A stretch of 64,000 bases of DNA. It comes from Colocasia esculenta (Eukaryota; Streptophyta; Magnoliopsida; Alismatales; Araceae). This document shows positions 33,219-46,700 of the stretch, piece by piece. Location: contig CM024755.1 of assembly GCA_014218235.1 (NCBI GenBank), forward strand, positions 38,584,713 through 38,648,712. Direction: 5' to 3'. The notes under the pieces are model-generated. The model was not told where the DNA came from. It was given only the letters and a program-made list of their open reading frames with translations, and ran no database searches. The position numbers and the translations under genes were made by a program. Numbering within the stretch: the stretch's first letter is position 1; the number at the start of each line of letters is the position of its first letter.

Positions 33219-33918
33219 CTTTGTCCCGTGAAACGAGCATGGGACCAGTGGTTGACATCATTTCGAAGCACCCATTCTTTGGCATCAGCAAAATTAAGCT
33301 CCATTGCGATCATTGTGTCTTGGTACTCTTGTTCAGTGACAGTATAGGCAATGCACTGGAGGATTTTTCTAAGTAATTTCTTGAAAGGGGCGACATATTT
33401 CCCTGCACATTGGTCGTTGAAGTTCTACATGATGTGCTGGAAACAGTAGCTGTGATGATCATTTGGAAATATGTCAGGAATCGCTTCCTTCAGACCTTTC
33501 CCCTTGTCTGATAGGAAGGTGATCCTTCTATATGAGAGTAATGCCCTTTTTAAATTTTGTAGAAACCAGACCCAGTTGTCATATGTTTCCGAATCTACGA
33601 TGGAGTACGCTACAGTGAATAGCTCATTGTTACCGTTTAAGGCACTTGCTGCAAGTCTAACACCTTGTACTCTATGTTGTTTGATATGAGTTCTATCCAA
33701 AAAGAGCATAGGTCGGCAACCAACTTTAAACCCATATGCAGATGTCTGGAAGCATTTGAAAAAGCGTTTGAAACGTTGTGTCTCCGGGTCTACTTCTAGA
33801 GACAAAACCGATCCCGGTTTGACTGTAATGCACGTTTGCTGTACCAGTGCAACATATGATAGCTTGTTCTGAAATATCCGTATAGAGAACTGACAACAAC
33901 TTCTTTGCCCCACCATGC
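33219..33918 (-). pseudogene. MULE transposase, catalytic-core exon
   Basis: Opens after an acceptor at 33919 with AWWGKEVVVSSLYGYFRTSYHML, then after a frame change near 33845 reads PGSVLSLEVDPE...FKRFF. The MULE domain follows: VGCRPMLFLDRTH (first catalytic Asp), GNNELFTVAYSIVDSETYDNWVWFL, ITFLSDKGKGLKEAI (second Asp candidate) and HSYCFQHIM. A TAG then replaces Gln before NFNDQCAGKYVAPFKKLL, and the exon ends ...HWSHARFTGQ at the donor at 33219. This is the cut-and-paste DDE core. The frameshift and stop show that it is inactive. Confidence 0.9.
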
Positions 33919-34205
33919 CTATTGATATGATGATACATGGTATGTTAGATGAATTTATACAGTGCTATTTACTATTTACAGATTGTTACAGTACTTGTCC
34001 TTATACCTTACAAATTATACTGTTGTTGATACAGTGGCCTACATAGATTGTTATAGTATACTTTGTAATGATTACAATTGTTACAATATGGACCCTTATA
34101 GTATATGATTATAGTTGTTACAATATAAGCACCAGAAACTTACAGTTCTCGTTGTATGCATTACAGTAGAAGTCGTGATGTGTTAGAATTAAAATCATGG
34201 CATAC
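33919..34205 (-). other. Transposase intron (287 bp)
   Basis: GT at 34205 (CAG|GTATGCC) and AG at 33919 join PYHQ to AWWGKE. The intron contains repeated TGTTACAGTA/ATTGTTACA words, like the other MULE introns and the foldback element. Confidence 0.75.
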
Positions 34206-34970
34206 CTGATGATAAGGGATGGAGATACCGTAATCCCGACATATGTCTCTCATCATTTCACTTGCTCTATAAGTAGGTTTATCAACTACTTTCCCCTTCA
34301 CAATATTTGCAACCCACTTCTTAGATGTCCTAGGATGTCGATCGCTCATAATGTCACACCCATAGCTGTGTATGTTGTTCAGACTCTTGATTGCAAATTT
34401 TGGACCTTGACGAATGACGAACGCATGAAGGCGCCATGGGAAAACATCTACATTGCACCGTACAGTTAATCGTACAGAATCGTTCTTTAAATATTTCCAA
34501 TTAAATCCTCGTGTGATCGCGTAATTTGTCAATTCCATCTGCAATTGCTCTTTGCTTATGAAGACTTGTCCTACTGAATGTATTCTACCTAGACAATATT
34601 GTGTCAAGACTGGTACTTCACCTTCCGCTCCTTTTGTTCGATCGTCGTACAATTCCAGACTGCTTCTGGGTAAGTGGGACGGTTCTGTGGTTTCCAAAGA
34701 AGCGCCATGCGTGTTTGAAGTACTTCTGTAAAAAATGTACATACATACGTACATGATGCATGAGATAACATGAAGGCTGTTGAAGAATGCATGGGATAAC
34801 ATGAAGGCTATTGAAGAATGCATGGGAACGACGCATGGGAGTATGTACCTGTCAGTAGTTGTACATATGCTATTGCCTCTCATTACAAGTTGTGACAGAT
34901 CACCTGACTGACGACTAGCATGCATACTGAGGCAACGAGTGTCCACCACATGAATGTATATATTTATGAA
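34206..34970 (-). pseudogene. MULE transposase, MuDR DNA-binding region exons
   Basis: Reads VVDTRCLSMHASRQSGDLSQLVMRGNS, then an intron-like gap (donor GACAG|GTACAT near 34852, acceptor TTTTTTACAG near 34730), then the MuDR-type domain VGQVFISKEQLQMELTNYAITRGF...KNDSVRLTVRCN...FPWRLHAFVI...HSYGC. It then reads SKKWVANIVKGKVVDKPTYRASEMMRDICRDYGISIPYHQ to the donor at 34206. Upstream the frame continues across the D insertion to 61952. The gap holds a tandem pair of GAAGAATGCATGGGATAAC units. Confidence 0.87.
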
Positions 34971-36388
34971 TGTAACACCCCAACGTCAAATATCAGAGCA
35001 GAATTACAGTTATTTAAATAGTACAGAGCGATAATTAGACATCAAACCATTGCACAATTGGAATAAAGCCAAATGTAATCCAACTTCAGTAATAATTCAT
35101 CAACTAACTATTACATCCACTAATCAGAGCCAAAACTAGGGCCCAGAGTACTTTATTCAAATCCAAACCATTACATATTGACTAACTGACGACTAACTAA
35201 CTAACTAATAAGTAGTGGTTGTCGAAACGGGTCACTCCTGAGCATCTTCCTCATTCCCTTCCTCGTGAGTGTGGTAATCTCCATCAGACTCACCTGAAAC
35301 ACATGAAACAAATAGTGCAGGATGAGCGATAAACACCCAGTAGGACTTAATATCTCGTATGAACAAGCATGCTTTAAATGATTAATGTCTTAAAAGGCAG
35401 GATAACTAGATAGTATAGTCATGTAGAGCAAAGTAACAATAACAAGAGAATAATAGCACTTGCACATGGAAAATAGCACAACAAGTATGATGATAGATTG
35501 GCCATGTAACGATATAGCACGTAAGGTTGCACAACGGTGTACTAATAACGATAGCACTTGTATAGATAGCACATGGATTGATTACACTGATTGATTGTTA
35601 TAGATTAAACCTTGATAGTATAATGGCACTAGATGTATGCCAACATCCTGATCATTTTAGCTCCCAAGGGCAAATGGCACTTTTTGGGCGCTCCTCCCAG
35701 GACCAGACCGGGCCCTATTGCGCAGCATAAGTCATGTTCTTTATCATAGACAATCATATGGATGGCCAAATAGAGTACCAAGAATAAATGATAGTAATAG
35801 ACGAATAGACGAGAGTGTAGAGAGAAAGTAAACAGATGAGAGTATAAAGATAATAGATGAGATAGGGACGTAATCGTAAAACAACGATAAACATGTGATA
35901 ATAGCAGTTGCACAACACATGGTCGTGTGTCGGTAGTCCGGTAGAAGTCACAACTGCCCACTAGCCGTGCCATAACACAGACTAGAGGTCCGGAGTGATC
36001 CCAAGGTAAGAGAGAACACACTAAGTCCGTTGGATCATGCTGATCCCTATGATGTAAAGGGTTTTAAGGGTACAACCAGCTCGTCGACAATGGACGTACG
36101 CCAAAGCCAAGAAGACTTACGGAGGCCTTGAAAAGGAGTCCCTGGTTCGGTCAGGAGTATTCCCAACGGAGAGGTGGTCCATGCCAAGAAAAAGTGTGTA
36201 ACAAAACGTTGTCCATCTTGCCTCGAGTGCTCGATGGCAGAGGGACGCGATAACGGTGTACAATTCACGCGACTAAAACAAATACAAGTATCATTAAAAT
36301 AATTAGGAAATTAAGTGAATAATTATACTTAATTACCAGATACATTATTGAGTAATTTAATAAGGTCTCATGGCAAACATTTATGTTA

Positions 36389-39248
36389 TGTAACGACCCT
36401 CTTTATATCGGTACGGTTCTACCAACCCACGTCGATATAGAAAGCATCGCCACAGTGGGACATTTACCCAACACTAGTACGATAGGATGAAATATACACA
36501 AATATAATATCACATGACAGCGGAAAAGAAAGAACTAAATGAGATATCTTATTCCATCATCCACATTTTATCCACAGTCCATAAAGAGGAAAAGAACTAG
36601 ACATTTCATAACTAAAATAAATGAATTAAGTACATTGTCCACATAAGACTACACAGAGTCCTTTATTACATACTTATGAAAATGAAAATACAATGCTAAT
36701 TCCGCAATGTCTCCTACTCCCGCTCTGAGTCACTCCTAACGACTTCCTCGGAAGAAGTAGAAACGTTTGCAACTGTACGCCGAAGCAAGAATGAGTCCAA
36801 AATAACTCAACAAGTAACTCTAAACACATTAAACTTACATGCATCACTTAACATTCACATTCTCATACCACACGATCACATATAAACATGGATTTAGCTA
36901 TTTATGCAAATAGAACCTAAACATGATTTCTACCCATATTACACATGGAAATTGTTTAGTACAAATTATTCAATAACTTAAAGCCTATCACATGCTCTCT
37001 ACACATTTATCAATATATTACACTAAGTTTCATTTAACTACAATTATATATTCACAGGTTAACATTTGTCATCTTAAACATAGAGTTGTACACATAAAGA
37101 AGGAGACAATTCTAGCATGAATTCTACAATCATTTTCACATGAATAACACATTTATACACATGAAAAGCTTGCTGTTTTTCAATGTACATAACATATTCA
37201 TTTAAGAAGTTATCATTTCACCTGCTATCACAAGAGTTCATATTAACATATAATCATTTACACAATTTCACAATTTTCACATGCATATTCCCTTAAATCA
37301 CAATTTCACATTATTTAAATACCGTGACACATAGCCCAAACTACCATTAGAAGGACACACTAATCACAACACATATCTATCACCTGGGCATTCCAGTGAT
37401 AAATCTTAGTTACTGCGCAGAACCGGGAGAAGTACTCTCCACCCTAACCAGCGATACTTGTTCGCCTCCAGGATTTAATCCCAATGCCCGTAGGACATCA
37501 CTCAGTATGAACCTTCCTGTGGGGACTTTACCACAGTACAGTTCCACAGCCCTCTAAGGTAGCAATGTCACCCCCTGGCACATTTACACATTTTCCATTT
37601 AAACACACACACAATTTCACACCATTTTAACCCGTTATTTTCATTTTCACATTCATGCAAATGGTTCAGGTTCCCTATCATGGTACTACTGTTAATAGAA
37701 CTAAATCAGTTACAACTACTAATTGATTTATATCATGCTGTAATTAATCATTTTTAATTACACTAAACCATACCCTTTTTATGATGAAAATATTGTAATC
37801 AGTACCTACTGTTATCCAATTAATGTAACAATTTAACCACAGGTCATTTATTGTTCACAAATCACATATACAAAGTTTCAAAATTTTCTGAAATATCCAC
37901 TATTTACAAAAATTCAAACAGTTATATTAACTCAGGTTAAATTAGCCCAATTTACATAGTGGTTATCATTCACACCTATAGTCCATGCTACATGTGCATA
38001 CTGACAATACTGAACATATACTAATTTTCAGGAATTTATTTACTTTCATAACATTTAATGGAATTTCTACACTAAATAGGCATGCTTACTATTTTTCGAT
38101 TCAGAAAATGTAATAATTTATACAGCCATCAGAAATTCATCAAATTATAACACTACATTCTGATGATGATTTAACTACCATAGAAAATTTATGACATCAA
38201 GCTTTATCACAAGATCATGTAATAGTGATTTAACATGCTTACAACAATATTTCAAAATTTTCCAGTAATTATTGCAGTAAATGAAAATTCATCAAAATTT
38301 CATAACATACTCTATGTTATATATATATAGTTTATAACATACAAAATTTACCATATATCCTCATGCACATAAATCTCGGAAATAGATTATAAAGGGCAAA
38401 CAGACTAACTGTTTCTGCCTGAAGAACTAAACGGCAAGGGGGTGGCCACTTACCAGGTTAACGGCAACAAAGATCGCCGCCAACTTAAGATCATAACGGC
38501 AAGAGATCCTGCCGTTAAGTTCCTGTATGTGCAGAACACAGACTGAACACCAAACGATCACTTGAATGGGGGTTCCATGACACGAGAAAATTTCGTAAAA
38601 TTTCTGGGACATACTAGACACATGTAGGGATGATGTGGATGGGTTACTTGTCTGTAGAAATTTCTCAATCGATGATTTGAGTCGAAGAAGCCCTCCTCGG
38701 CCTGAACCAAAGACTCCTCAAATCCACCTTCATCCAGTTTCTGTGTTGATCTTCTTAGCACACCAGTGTGGGGAAGTCGTTCCCAGATGTATTGACTCCT
38801 CTCCAATCGTTGTAGAACGCCGGATGAAGTCGCCAGTCGCTGAATTTCAGAGGTCCAAGTCGGGGTTTCGCACATAAAATATTAGGGTTTTTGACAAAGA
38901 GTCAAAAGGAGTCAGATCGGCCCACGAGGGTGTTTTTATAAGGGCAAGGGTCGGAGACGAGTTTGGGTAAGGCAAAGAGCCATTGGGGTCGGTTTCCAAA
39001 ACAAGAGGCTGAGTTTCCAGAGATGTTTCCAGATCTGAAAACGTAACTGATCTGGGATATTGACGTCAACATCTCTGGCCGTCGATTCAGAATAGGCGTC
39101 CATCAATATTGCCTCTGATTCACAGTCAACAACAACTGACGTTGATGCCAACTGGTTGACGGAACAGACTTAAAATATGCAGAACTATATACACCACACA
39201 CATATAGATATCTACATATATACAATGTATACATCACAATATTAATTA

Positions 39249-39302
<54 letters not shown>

Positions 39303-39334
39303 TAAACACTCAAGATGAAAATCAAGGCCTTACA
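36389..39334 (-). repeat. 3' LTR of gypsy A (2946 bp)
   Basis: Begins TGTAACGACCCTC and ends GGCCTTACA on the plus strand. A minus-strand TATA box (TTATAAAAA near 38932-38940) is present. A palindromic TTGACGTCAA lies at 39060-39069 and GCCGTTAAC/GCCGCCAAC words lie near 38450-38520. An (AT)n run of about 48 bp is at 39253-39300. Small open frames in it are not genes. Confidence 0.93.
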
Positions 39335-39350
39335 CCCTCTCCCCCTTAAA
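39335..39350 (-). other. Polypurine tract of gypsy A
   Basis: On the minus strand, TTTTAAGGGGGAGAGGG immediately precedes the 3' LTR. Confidence 0.88.
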
Positions 39351-39380
39351 AGAAACTTCGTCCTCGAAGTTAGACCGACA

Positions 39381-41378
39381 CTACTCAAACAATTGAGGAT
39401 ATTTCTTTTTCATTGCATTCTCAAGCTCCCAAGTAGCCTCCTCCCGCGAGAAGTTGCACCATAGAACTTTCACCGACTCAATGCTCTTGTTCCGAAGATG
39501 TTGAACCTTCCGGTCAAGAATAGCTACTGGTTGCTCCACATAAGAAAGATTTGGCTGGATCTCTACTGGCTCGTGACTAATAATATGAGATGGATCTCTA
39601 ACATATCTCCTGAGCATAGATACGTGGAAAACGGGATGAACACTAGCTAACGCTGGGGGAAAAGCTAGCTCATATGCCACGTTGCCCAATCGTCTGAGAA
39701 TTTCATACGGGCCAATGAATCTAGGACTTAACTTACCATGCCTGCCAAATCTAACTACACCACGAGTAGGCGAAATCTTTAAAAAGACATGCTCACCTAC
39801 CTCGAACTCCAAATCCTTCCTCCAGTTGTCGGCATAACTCTTCTGTCTATCCTGTGCCGCAACAAGCCTCTTCCTAATCATCTGGACCTTATCCGAAGTC
39901 CCCTGAACTAACTTCGGACCAATCAACTGCCTATCACCAGTCTCCTCCCAACATAAAGGAGATCTACAGGGCCTACCATACAACGCCTCGAATGGAGCCA
40001 TACCAATACTCGCCTGAAAACTGTTGTTATATGCGAACTCCACAAGAGGTAAATGGCGCTCCCAATCATCCTTCCAATCCAGCACACACGCCCTCAACAT
40101 ATCCTCGAGCGTCTGGATAGTCCTCTCAGACTGTCCATCTGTCTGGGGATGAAAAGCCGAGCTAAGCTTCAACTCCGAACCTAACGCATCCTGAAGACCC
40201 TTCCACAGCCTCGAAGTAAATCGTGGATCTCGATCCAAAATGATCGACTTCGGGACACCATGCAATGTAATAATACTACTAACATACAATCTAGCTAAAC
40301 TCTCTACTGACTGCTTCTTCTTCATAGGCAAGAAATGCGCAGTCTTTGAGAATCTATCTACTACTACCCAAATCGAGTCGTTACCCCATCTGGATCGAGG
40401 CAAACCCGTAACAAAATCCATAGTGACAGCTTCCCACTTCCATACTAGGATCTCCATCTTCTGCATAAGACCAGATGGTCGCTGCCGCTCGGCCTTCACT
40501 TGCTGGCAAACTAGACATCTAGACACAAATTCTGCTACATCTCTCTTCATGCCAGACCACCAAAAAGATCTCTTCAAATCCTGGTACATCTTATTGTTAC
40601 CCGGATGAATAGAGAATCTAGACCTATGAGCTTCCGCTAAAACATGTTCACGGACATCCACGATGTCTGGAACACAAACGCGGTGATGGAATCTAATCAC
40701 ACCATCTTCATCACGAGCAATGTCCGCCTTACCCATTAACTCTTGGAGTTTAGGGTCGGCTTTCTGTTGCTCGATCACCTCATCCAACACCGATGACCTA
40801 ATAGACAACTGAGCTACAAAAGCCTGGCACAACAATGGCTCTAACTCAATTATCGCACATGCCGCATCCTCTAACATCTTCCAATCCTGCTGGAGAGACG
40901 ACCTCTTCCTACTAAGAGCATCCGCTACAACATTCACCTTTCCAAGATGATACTGGAGGTCGAAGTCGTAGTCCTTCAGGAACTCAATCCATCTTCTCTG
41001 CCTAAGGTTTAATTCCTTTTGAGAGAAAAGATACTTTAGGCTTCTGTGGTCAGTGAACACTTCAAATCTGACACCATAAAGATAGTGTCTCCATATCTTC
41101 AGTGCATGAACCACTGCCGCAAGCTCAAGATCATGAGTCGGATAATTTCACTCATGCTCCTTCAATTGACGAGAAGCATACGCTACTACCCTTCCTTGCT
41201 GCATCAATACACAGACAAGGCCAATCCGAGATGCATCCGTGTAGATAGCAAAACCCTCTACACCGCTCGGCAAAACTAGCATAGGAGCCGAAGTGAGCTT
41301 AATCTTCAACAGCTGAAAACTACTCTCACACTCCTCGGACCAGACAAACTTTACTCCCTTCCTGGTTAGCTGAGTTAA
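39381..41378 (-). pseudogene. pol: Gypsy A pol, RNase H, integrase and chromodomain-like C-terminus
   Basis: Minus strand. It continues from the RT across the B insertion: LTRKGVKFVWSEECESSFQ, then RNase H with IYTDASRIGLVCVLMQ, a TGA at about 41147-41149 after KEHE, then NYPTHDLELAAVVHALKIWRHYLYG. Integrase: zinc finger HPGNNKMYQDLKRSFWW...CLVCQQVKAERQRP, core Asp in TMDFVTGLP, second Asp in ILDRDPRFTS, Glu in QTDGQSERTIQTLED. The C-terminus has VHPVFHVSMLRRYV and a terminal ESVKVLWCNFSREEATWELE, the chromodomain-like end of Tekay/Del chromoviruses. It stops at 39381. The long 577-residue uninterrupted stretch makes this the best-preserved part of A. Confidence 0.93.
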
Positions 41379-43589
41379 TGTAAGACCCGGCCCCCTTGGG
41401 CCCTTGGCCCCGTCCCCAAGGTCGCGACGGGCGCCCTGGCCGCGACATGGTCGCAACAGAGCGGCCTGCCGCGACAGTATTGGCGGTTCGTGTCGCAGCG
41501 GGGGGGAGAGTCGCGTCCTTGTCGCGTCGCCCCTGGCTGTCGCGACTCTGTTCTGACACGACTTGACCGCTGTCCTGTCTGTCAGAACGATCGTGTCGGG
41601 TGGCAGGGTCGTCGGCGTTGACGCGACCTGTCAGGCCGTCGCGACTGCTTTCCCGGTCTTCGAGGTTTGACCGTGATTTTGGTGTCGCGCCTTGGCGGGC
41701 GGCCGCGACATGGTTGCGACGTTTTTGGGCGTCGTGACAATGTCAGTGTTACGGCGGGTCGCTACGTCGCGTTCTGGGGGCCATCGGTTTAAAACCGAAG
41801 GCGCGCCCCATTTTCCCCCTCTCGCCCCTTTCACTTTTTCTCCCCTCTCTTGAGTTCCCTCTCGTTTCTTGGCGTTCCCCTTCGCTCGTGGTACTCGTGC
41901 TGAGGCGGTGACGTGCCGTTCGTGCAGGGCTTGCGTTCGGGTTGTCCGGTGCCAGGAGGAGGAGGAGTTCTTTCCTACGAGAAGGCCTTAACGGGTTCGT
42001 CCTTCGTGTGGAGGTAGGGACTCTTGATCCTCTCGCCCTAAGCATGATCCCTTCCCCCTCTTGATCGTGGTTTCCTTGTGGCTTGGGGTTTGGGAGTGTG
42101 AGAACTCCATGCTCGTGGTTGTGTGAGTTGATCCCTCGAGTGTAGATCCATGTTTCGTGGGGTTGTGGGTGGTTTGAATGATTTAAAGGCTTTAGATGCA
42201 TGTTGTGCATGATCCCCCTTCCCCCTTGTGAATGTGTTTCGTGGTTTGAGGAGGGTTCCTGGAGGGACTGCTCCGGAACCCTGCTCGGCTGGAAACGCGG
42301 CAGTCTCGGAGGCCGCGACCTTGTCGCGACGGCGCACCCGGTCGCGACATGGTCGCGACGCTCCGGAGCGTCGCATTAAGGTCGCAACAAGCTAAGGCGT
42401 CGCGACGTGGTCGCGACGGCCCGCCCTGTCGCGTCACTGACCGAGAGACAGGTTTTGGCGGTCTACGCTAGTCTTTCGCCTGGTGCTCGGCACTTGAGGG
42501 CTTGTTCCGTGTGAAAGGTTGTTACCGTTGCCTGGGACCCCCGTCCTCGGGAGCCTGTTGAGGGAGTACTCCGGGCTACGAGTGTTCTCGAGTTGGCAGC
42601 CGTGTAGGCGGACTCTAGAGCTGAGGGGAAAACGGTGGTTAGGACAGTGGCGTGTGAGTCGCTTGCAGAGCTCTCGTGGTTGGTCTGGGATGCCGAGGAC
42701 AGTTTGGAGTTCTACCCGGCGCAGGCCAGCCAGTCCTTCTTCTCACTGCCTCGCTCCTTACGGCCCCGGAACCGTTTGGAGAGGTCAGGCGTGGGACCGT
42801 AGTTCGGCCAGACTACGGCGGTTACTGTTGTGTTACTTGTGTTCCTACCTCGCTCTGACGAGATGTGAGGGTCAGGACCCGAGTCGAGGATAAGACGTCG
42901 GTGGACGCACCTGACTTTGACTAGTGGTAGTGTTTCCGTAGCTAGTGTTCCTTGTCCAGGCGGAGTTCTTTCCGTCTGTGTTTACTAGCCTTGTGGTGGT
43001 CACGACGAGTAGTCGTACGAAGTTTTCGACCGCGCGCTCTTTCCGTACTGTGTTAGTTATAGTTTCGCTTCCGCACTTCCGTTTGTAGGTAGAAGATATT
43101 AACTGCTGTCTTTCATTTGATATTTATATTCTCCTTCCTGTTTAGAGCCAGTAGGTGATTGGTAGTCCCTACTGAGCTTCTGTTGTGAAGCTCATCCCTC
43201 CTTTTTCCAGGTGAGACTTCTCAGCAGCGGCAGGGTGCGCGCCGGGTGGAGGAGATGGGGCAGTAGGTGTGGTCCCCGTAGCTAGCAGTGGTTCCCCTTT
43301 TTCAGTGTACGTCACCCTCGGGGTATGCCCCTAAGGGACTTGTTCTCCCTCTGCCTTTTACTTGTACAAGCATGCGTGCGTTGGGACTGTACTTAGAGCG
43401 GTACACAGCGGTCTCGCTCTCTTTTCTGTTTCCTCCTGTACGCTTCTAGTTTAGCAGTTGACGTTTATTTTCGTTACATATCCTGTTAGACGTTGTCTAT
43501 AGCCCTTCCGGGTCCCCAGATCCGTGGGCGGCGACCGCGAAAATCGGGTCCTCGGCGTGGGCCGAGGGTCGGGTTCTCGGGTCGTTACA
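41379..43589 (+). repeat. 5' LTR of gypsy B (2211 bp)
   Basis: TGTAAGACCC to GTCGTTACA. GC-rich, with repeated GTCGCGAC, GGTCGCGACATGG and related words at 41415-41765 and 42310-42430. A TATA-like CGGTTTAAAACCG palindrome lies near 41784-41797. Compared with the 3' LTR it lacks about 60 bp after GGTTTTGGC near 42459. Confidence 0.93.
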
Positions 43590-43591
43590 GT

Positions 43592-43603
43592 TGGTATCAG
43601 AGC
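43592..43603 (+). other. Primer binding site, tRNA-iMet (gypsy B)
   Basis: TGGTATCAGAGC, a perfect tRNA-iMet complement, two bases after the LTR. Confidence 0.95.
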
Positions 43604-43726
43604 TTGGTCTGACAGGACTTGTAGTGGATCTAAACTGCAACAGTAAGTCCCAACAATAGTGCAAGTACACTGCTAGCCGCCCGAGAGGTATTTGTAACCT
43701 TTGTCGGTTGTGTTGCTGTGTAGGTC

Positions 43727-46700
43727 ATGGCTCCGCGTAGGCGCAGTCAGGCTAGGCAGCTGGTTGAGCAGCAGGATGAGTCCGACATGCCCGCTCAGGG
43801 GCAGGTTCAGGAGGAGGTGTCCGTGGAGGAGTCAGTGGCACAGCCTCAGGGTGCACAGGCAGCAGCAGCAGAGGCAGCAGGTGGGCAGCAGCAGCAGGAG
43901 TACCACCCTCAGCCTCAGCAGTATGCAGACTGGTTTCCCATGGCCGAGCAATTCTTCAGAGCTATGTACCAGGGAGCGTGGCAGCCCGGGCAGGCAGCAG
44001 CAGGTGGTCAGTTTCCAGTACCTCCCCCATCCGTGCCAGAGCAGCAGGAGGTGGAGCCAGAGGTGGAGCAGCCAGAACGTCAGCAGCGGTCGGGCACTGG
44101 GAGTACCCGGGCCGGGCGGCGGAGGACGGCGGTTACGGAGGACAGGACCGCTCTCCTCGAGAGGTTCCTGCGCCTTCGGCCACCGATGTTCCACGGTGAG
44201 TATGATCCAGATAAGGCAGAGAGCTGGACCCATGAGTTGGAGCACATCTTTGAGACGATGGAGTGCGCTGAGGAGGACCAAGTTCGACTAGGAGTGTACC
44301 AGCTCAAGGGAGCAGCCCATGAGTGGTGGAGAGTTCAGAGGCAGACTCACTTCCAGGGGCAGCGGTTGGACCAGATCTCTTGGCAGCGGTTTTCGGAGGT
44401 CTTCCACGGCGAGTACTTCCCCGACTACGCTCAACGTGAGAGACGGGACCAGTTCCACGAGTTGGTGCAGGGCGACCTCACAGTTTCTCAGTACCACCAG
44501 AGGTTTGTCCGGTTGTTGAGGCATGTGCCTCATGTAGCAGGCAGTGACCAGGCTTGTGCAGAGAGGTTCATAGCAGGACTGAGACCAGACCTGAGGTGGG
44601 GTGTGACCGCACACATGTGTACCACCTTGGGAGAGGCCGTGGCGAAGGCCACCGCCTTGAACAGAGAGACCTGGCAGCCTCAGCAGCAGCAGCAGGGAGG
44701 AGCCTCTTCCAGGTCCTCGCCTTACCAGCGTCCAGCAGACAGTCGCGGTAGTGCGACTTCCTCTTCCTCAGGCTCGGGCAGTTCCGGTGGCTCTGGAATT
44801 CGCACGCAGTTCAGGAAGTTGTCTACTCGCGGGGGTGGACGGAGCCGTCAGCAGAGGCGTCAGTCTAGGTTTGCAGAGCAGTCAGTACAGCAGGGTGCTG
44901 AGCAGGGCAGTCAGGAGCCAGTGTGCTACACTTGTGGCTTGCCAGGCCACTTTAGGAGGGATTGCCCTAGGGGGCAAGCTCCACAGCAGCAGCAGCCAGT
45001 GCAGTACGTGCAGTAGCCGCCTCAGTACCAGTACCCTCCCCAGCAGCAGGCACCGCGTCAGCAGCAGAGAGGGCAGTACCAGCAGCAAGTCCATCAGTTC
45101 CCGCAGCCGCAGCAGTACCAGTCGTACCAGAAGCAGCAGCAGTTTCCTTAGCACCAGCAGCCGCCGCAGCAGCAGCCCCAGCCGGCGCCGCAGCGTGGGC
45201 GTGGTCGTGGTCGTGTGATGGCACTCACCCGGGAGCAGGAAAAGGCGTCAAACTTGGTTATAGGTACTCTACCTATCCTTCGCAGAGCTGCTCGTGTTTT
45301 GGTTGATCCCGGTGCTTCCTTATGTTTTGCTTCAGAGAAGTTTTACGAGTCCCTTGCGTGTCACGCTCCCGAGAGGCAGTGTGACGTGATGATCGATCTC
45401 CCGTATGGTGACTATATGCGTTCCTTTGGTTACCTGGAGGGTGTGGCAGTCGAGGTGGAGGGGCACCAGTTGCCGGCCAGGTTGTACGCACTGCAGCCTT
45501 GCGACTTCGACGTCATCCTGGGCATGGACTGGTTGGAGGCTCACTCGGCTGTGGTTGATTGCCAGCGGAAGACCGTTCGGTTCGAGATACCTGGAGCACC
45601 TGTTCTCTACTTCCGAGGTATCCGGTCTACCCGTCGGCCGTTCATTTCTTTCTGTAAGGCTCGTCGTTTGATCCATGATGGCTGTGTTGCTTACCTTGCT
45701 TCGGTTTGTTCCTTGGAGCCTAGCGGGTCTTCAGTTTTTGATGTGCCAGTTGTTTTTGAGTTTTCTGACATGTTTCCGGAGGATCTACCTGGGTTGCCGC
45801 CTGAGCGAGAGGTAGAGTTCTCCATCGAGCTTTTGCCGGGTACGATGCCTTTGTCTAAGGCACCTTATCGGATGGCCCCGGCGGAGCTGCGTGAGTTGAA
45901 GCGCCAGTTGCAGGAGCTTCTTGAGCTGGGCTTCATTCGCCCGAGTCGTTCGCTGTGGGGCGCGCCTATTTTGTTCGTGAGGAAGAAGAATGGTAGTCTT
46001 CGTTTGTGCATCGATTATCGGCAGTTGAACCAGGTCATTGTGAAGAACAGGTACCCGTTGCTGAGAATTGATGATTTGTTTGATCAGTTGCGATCGGCCC
46101 GAGTTTTCTCGAAGATCGACTTGAGATCCGGTTACTACCAGCTGCGGATCAGAGAGTCGGATGTTGGTCTGACGGCTTTCCGTTCCAGGTACGGTCACTT
46201 TGAGTTCATCGTGATGCCTTTTGGGCTGACAAACGCGCCTGCAGCATTCATGGATCTGATGCATAGGGTGTTCAGTGAGTACCTAGACCGCTTTGTTGTT
46301 GTTTTTGTTGATGATATTCTGGTCTACTCGGCTTCTGAGGAGGAGCACGAGGAGCACCTGAGGATCGTGCTGGAGACCTTGCGGAGTCACCGCCTTTATG
46401 CTAAGTTCGACAAGTGCGAATTTTGGCTGAGCGAGGTGCACTTCCTCAGGCACGTGATCTCAGGTTCTGGTGTGGCAGTGGATCCGGCCAAGGTTGAGGC
46501 AGTGTTGTCTTGGGAGCAGCCCACATCGGTGTTTGAGGTCCGCAGTTTTCTGGGTCTGGCAGGTTACTACCGGAGGTTCATCCAGGATTTCGCCAAGATT
46601 GCAGCACCGTTGACTCGGTTGACGAGGCAGGACACTAGGTTTGTTTGGTCAGAGGACTGCGAACAGAGTTTCTTGGAGCTGAAGACGAGGTTGACTTCAG

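Noticed and set aside
34760..34830. Tandem pair of about 36 bp as a regulatory repeat
   Set aside because: A single short duplication within a transposase intron, with no sign of wider significance.
38558..38875. Open frames inside the LTRs of gypsy A (also 59527-59879)
   Set aside because: Present in both LTR copies but with inconsistent ends and no domain. They represent leader sequence, not genes.
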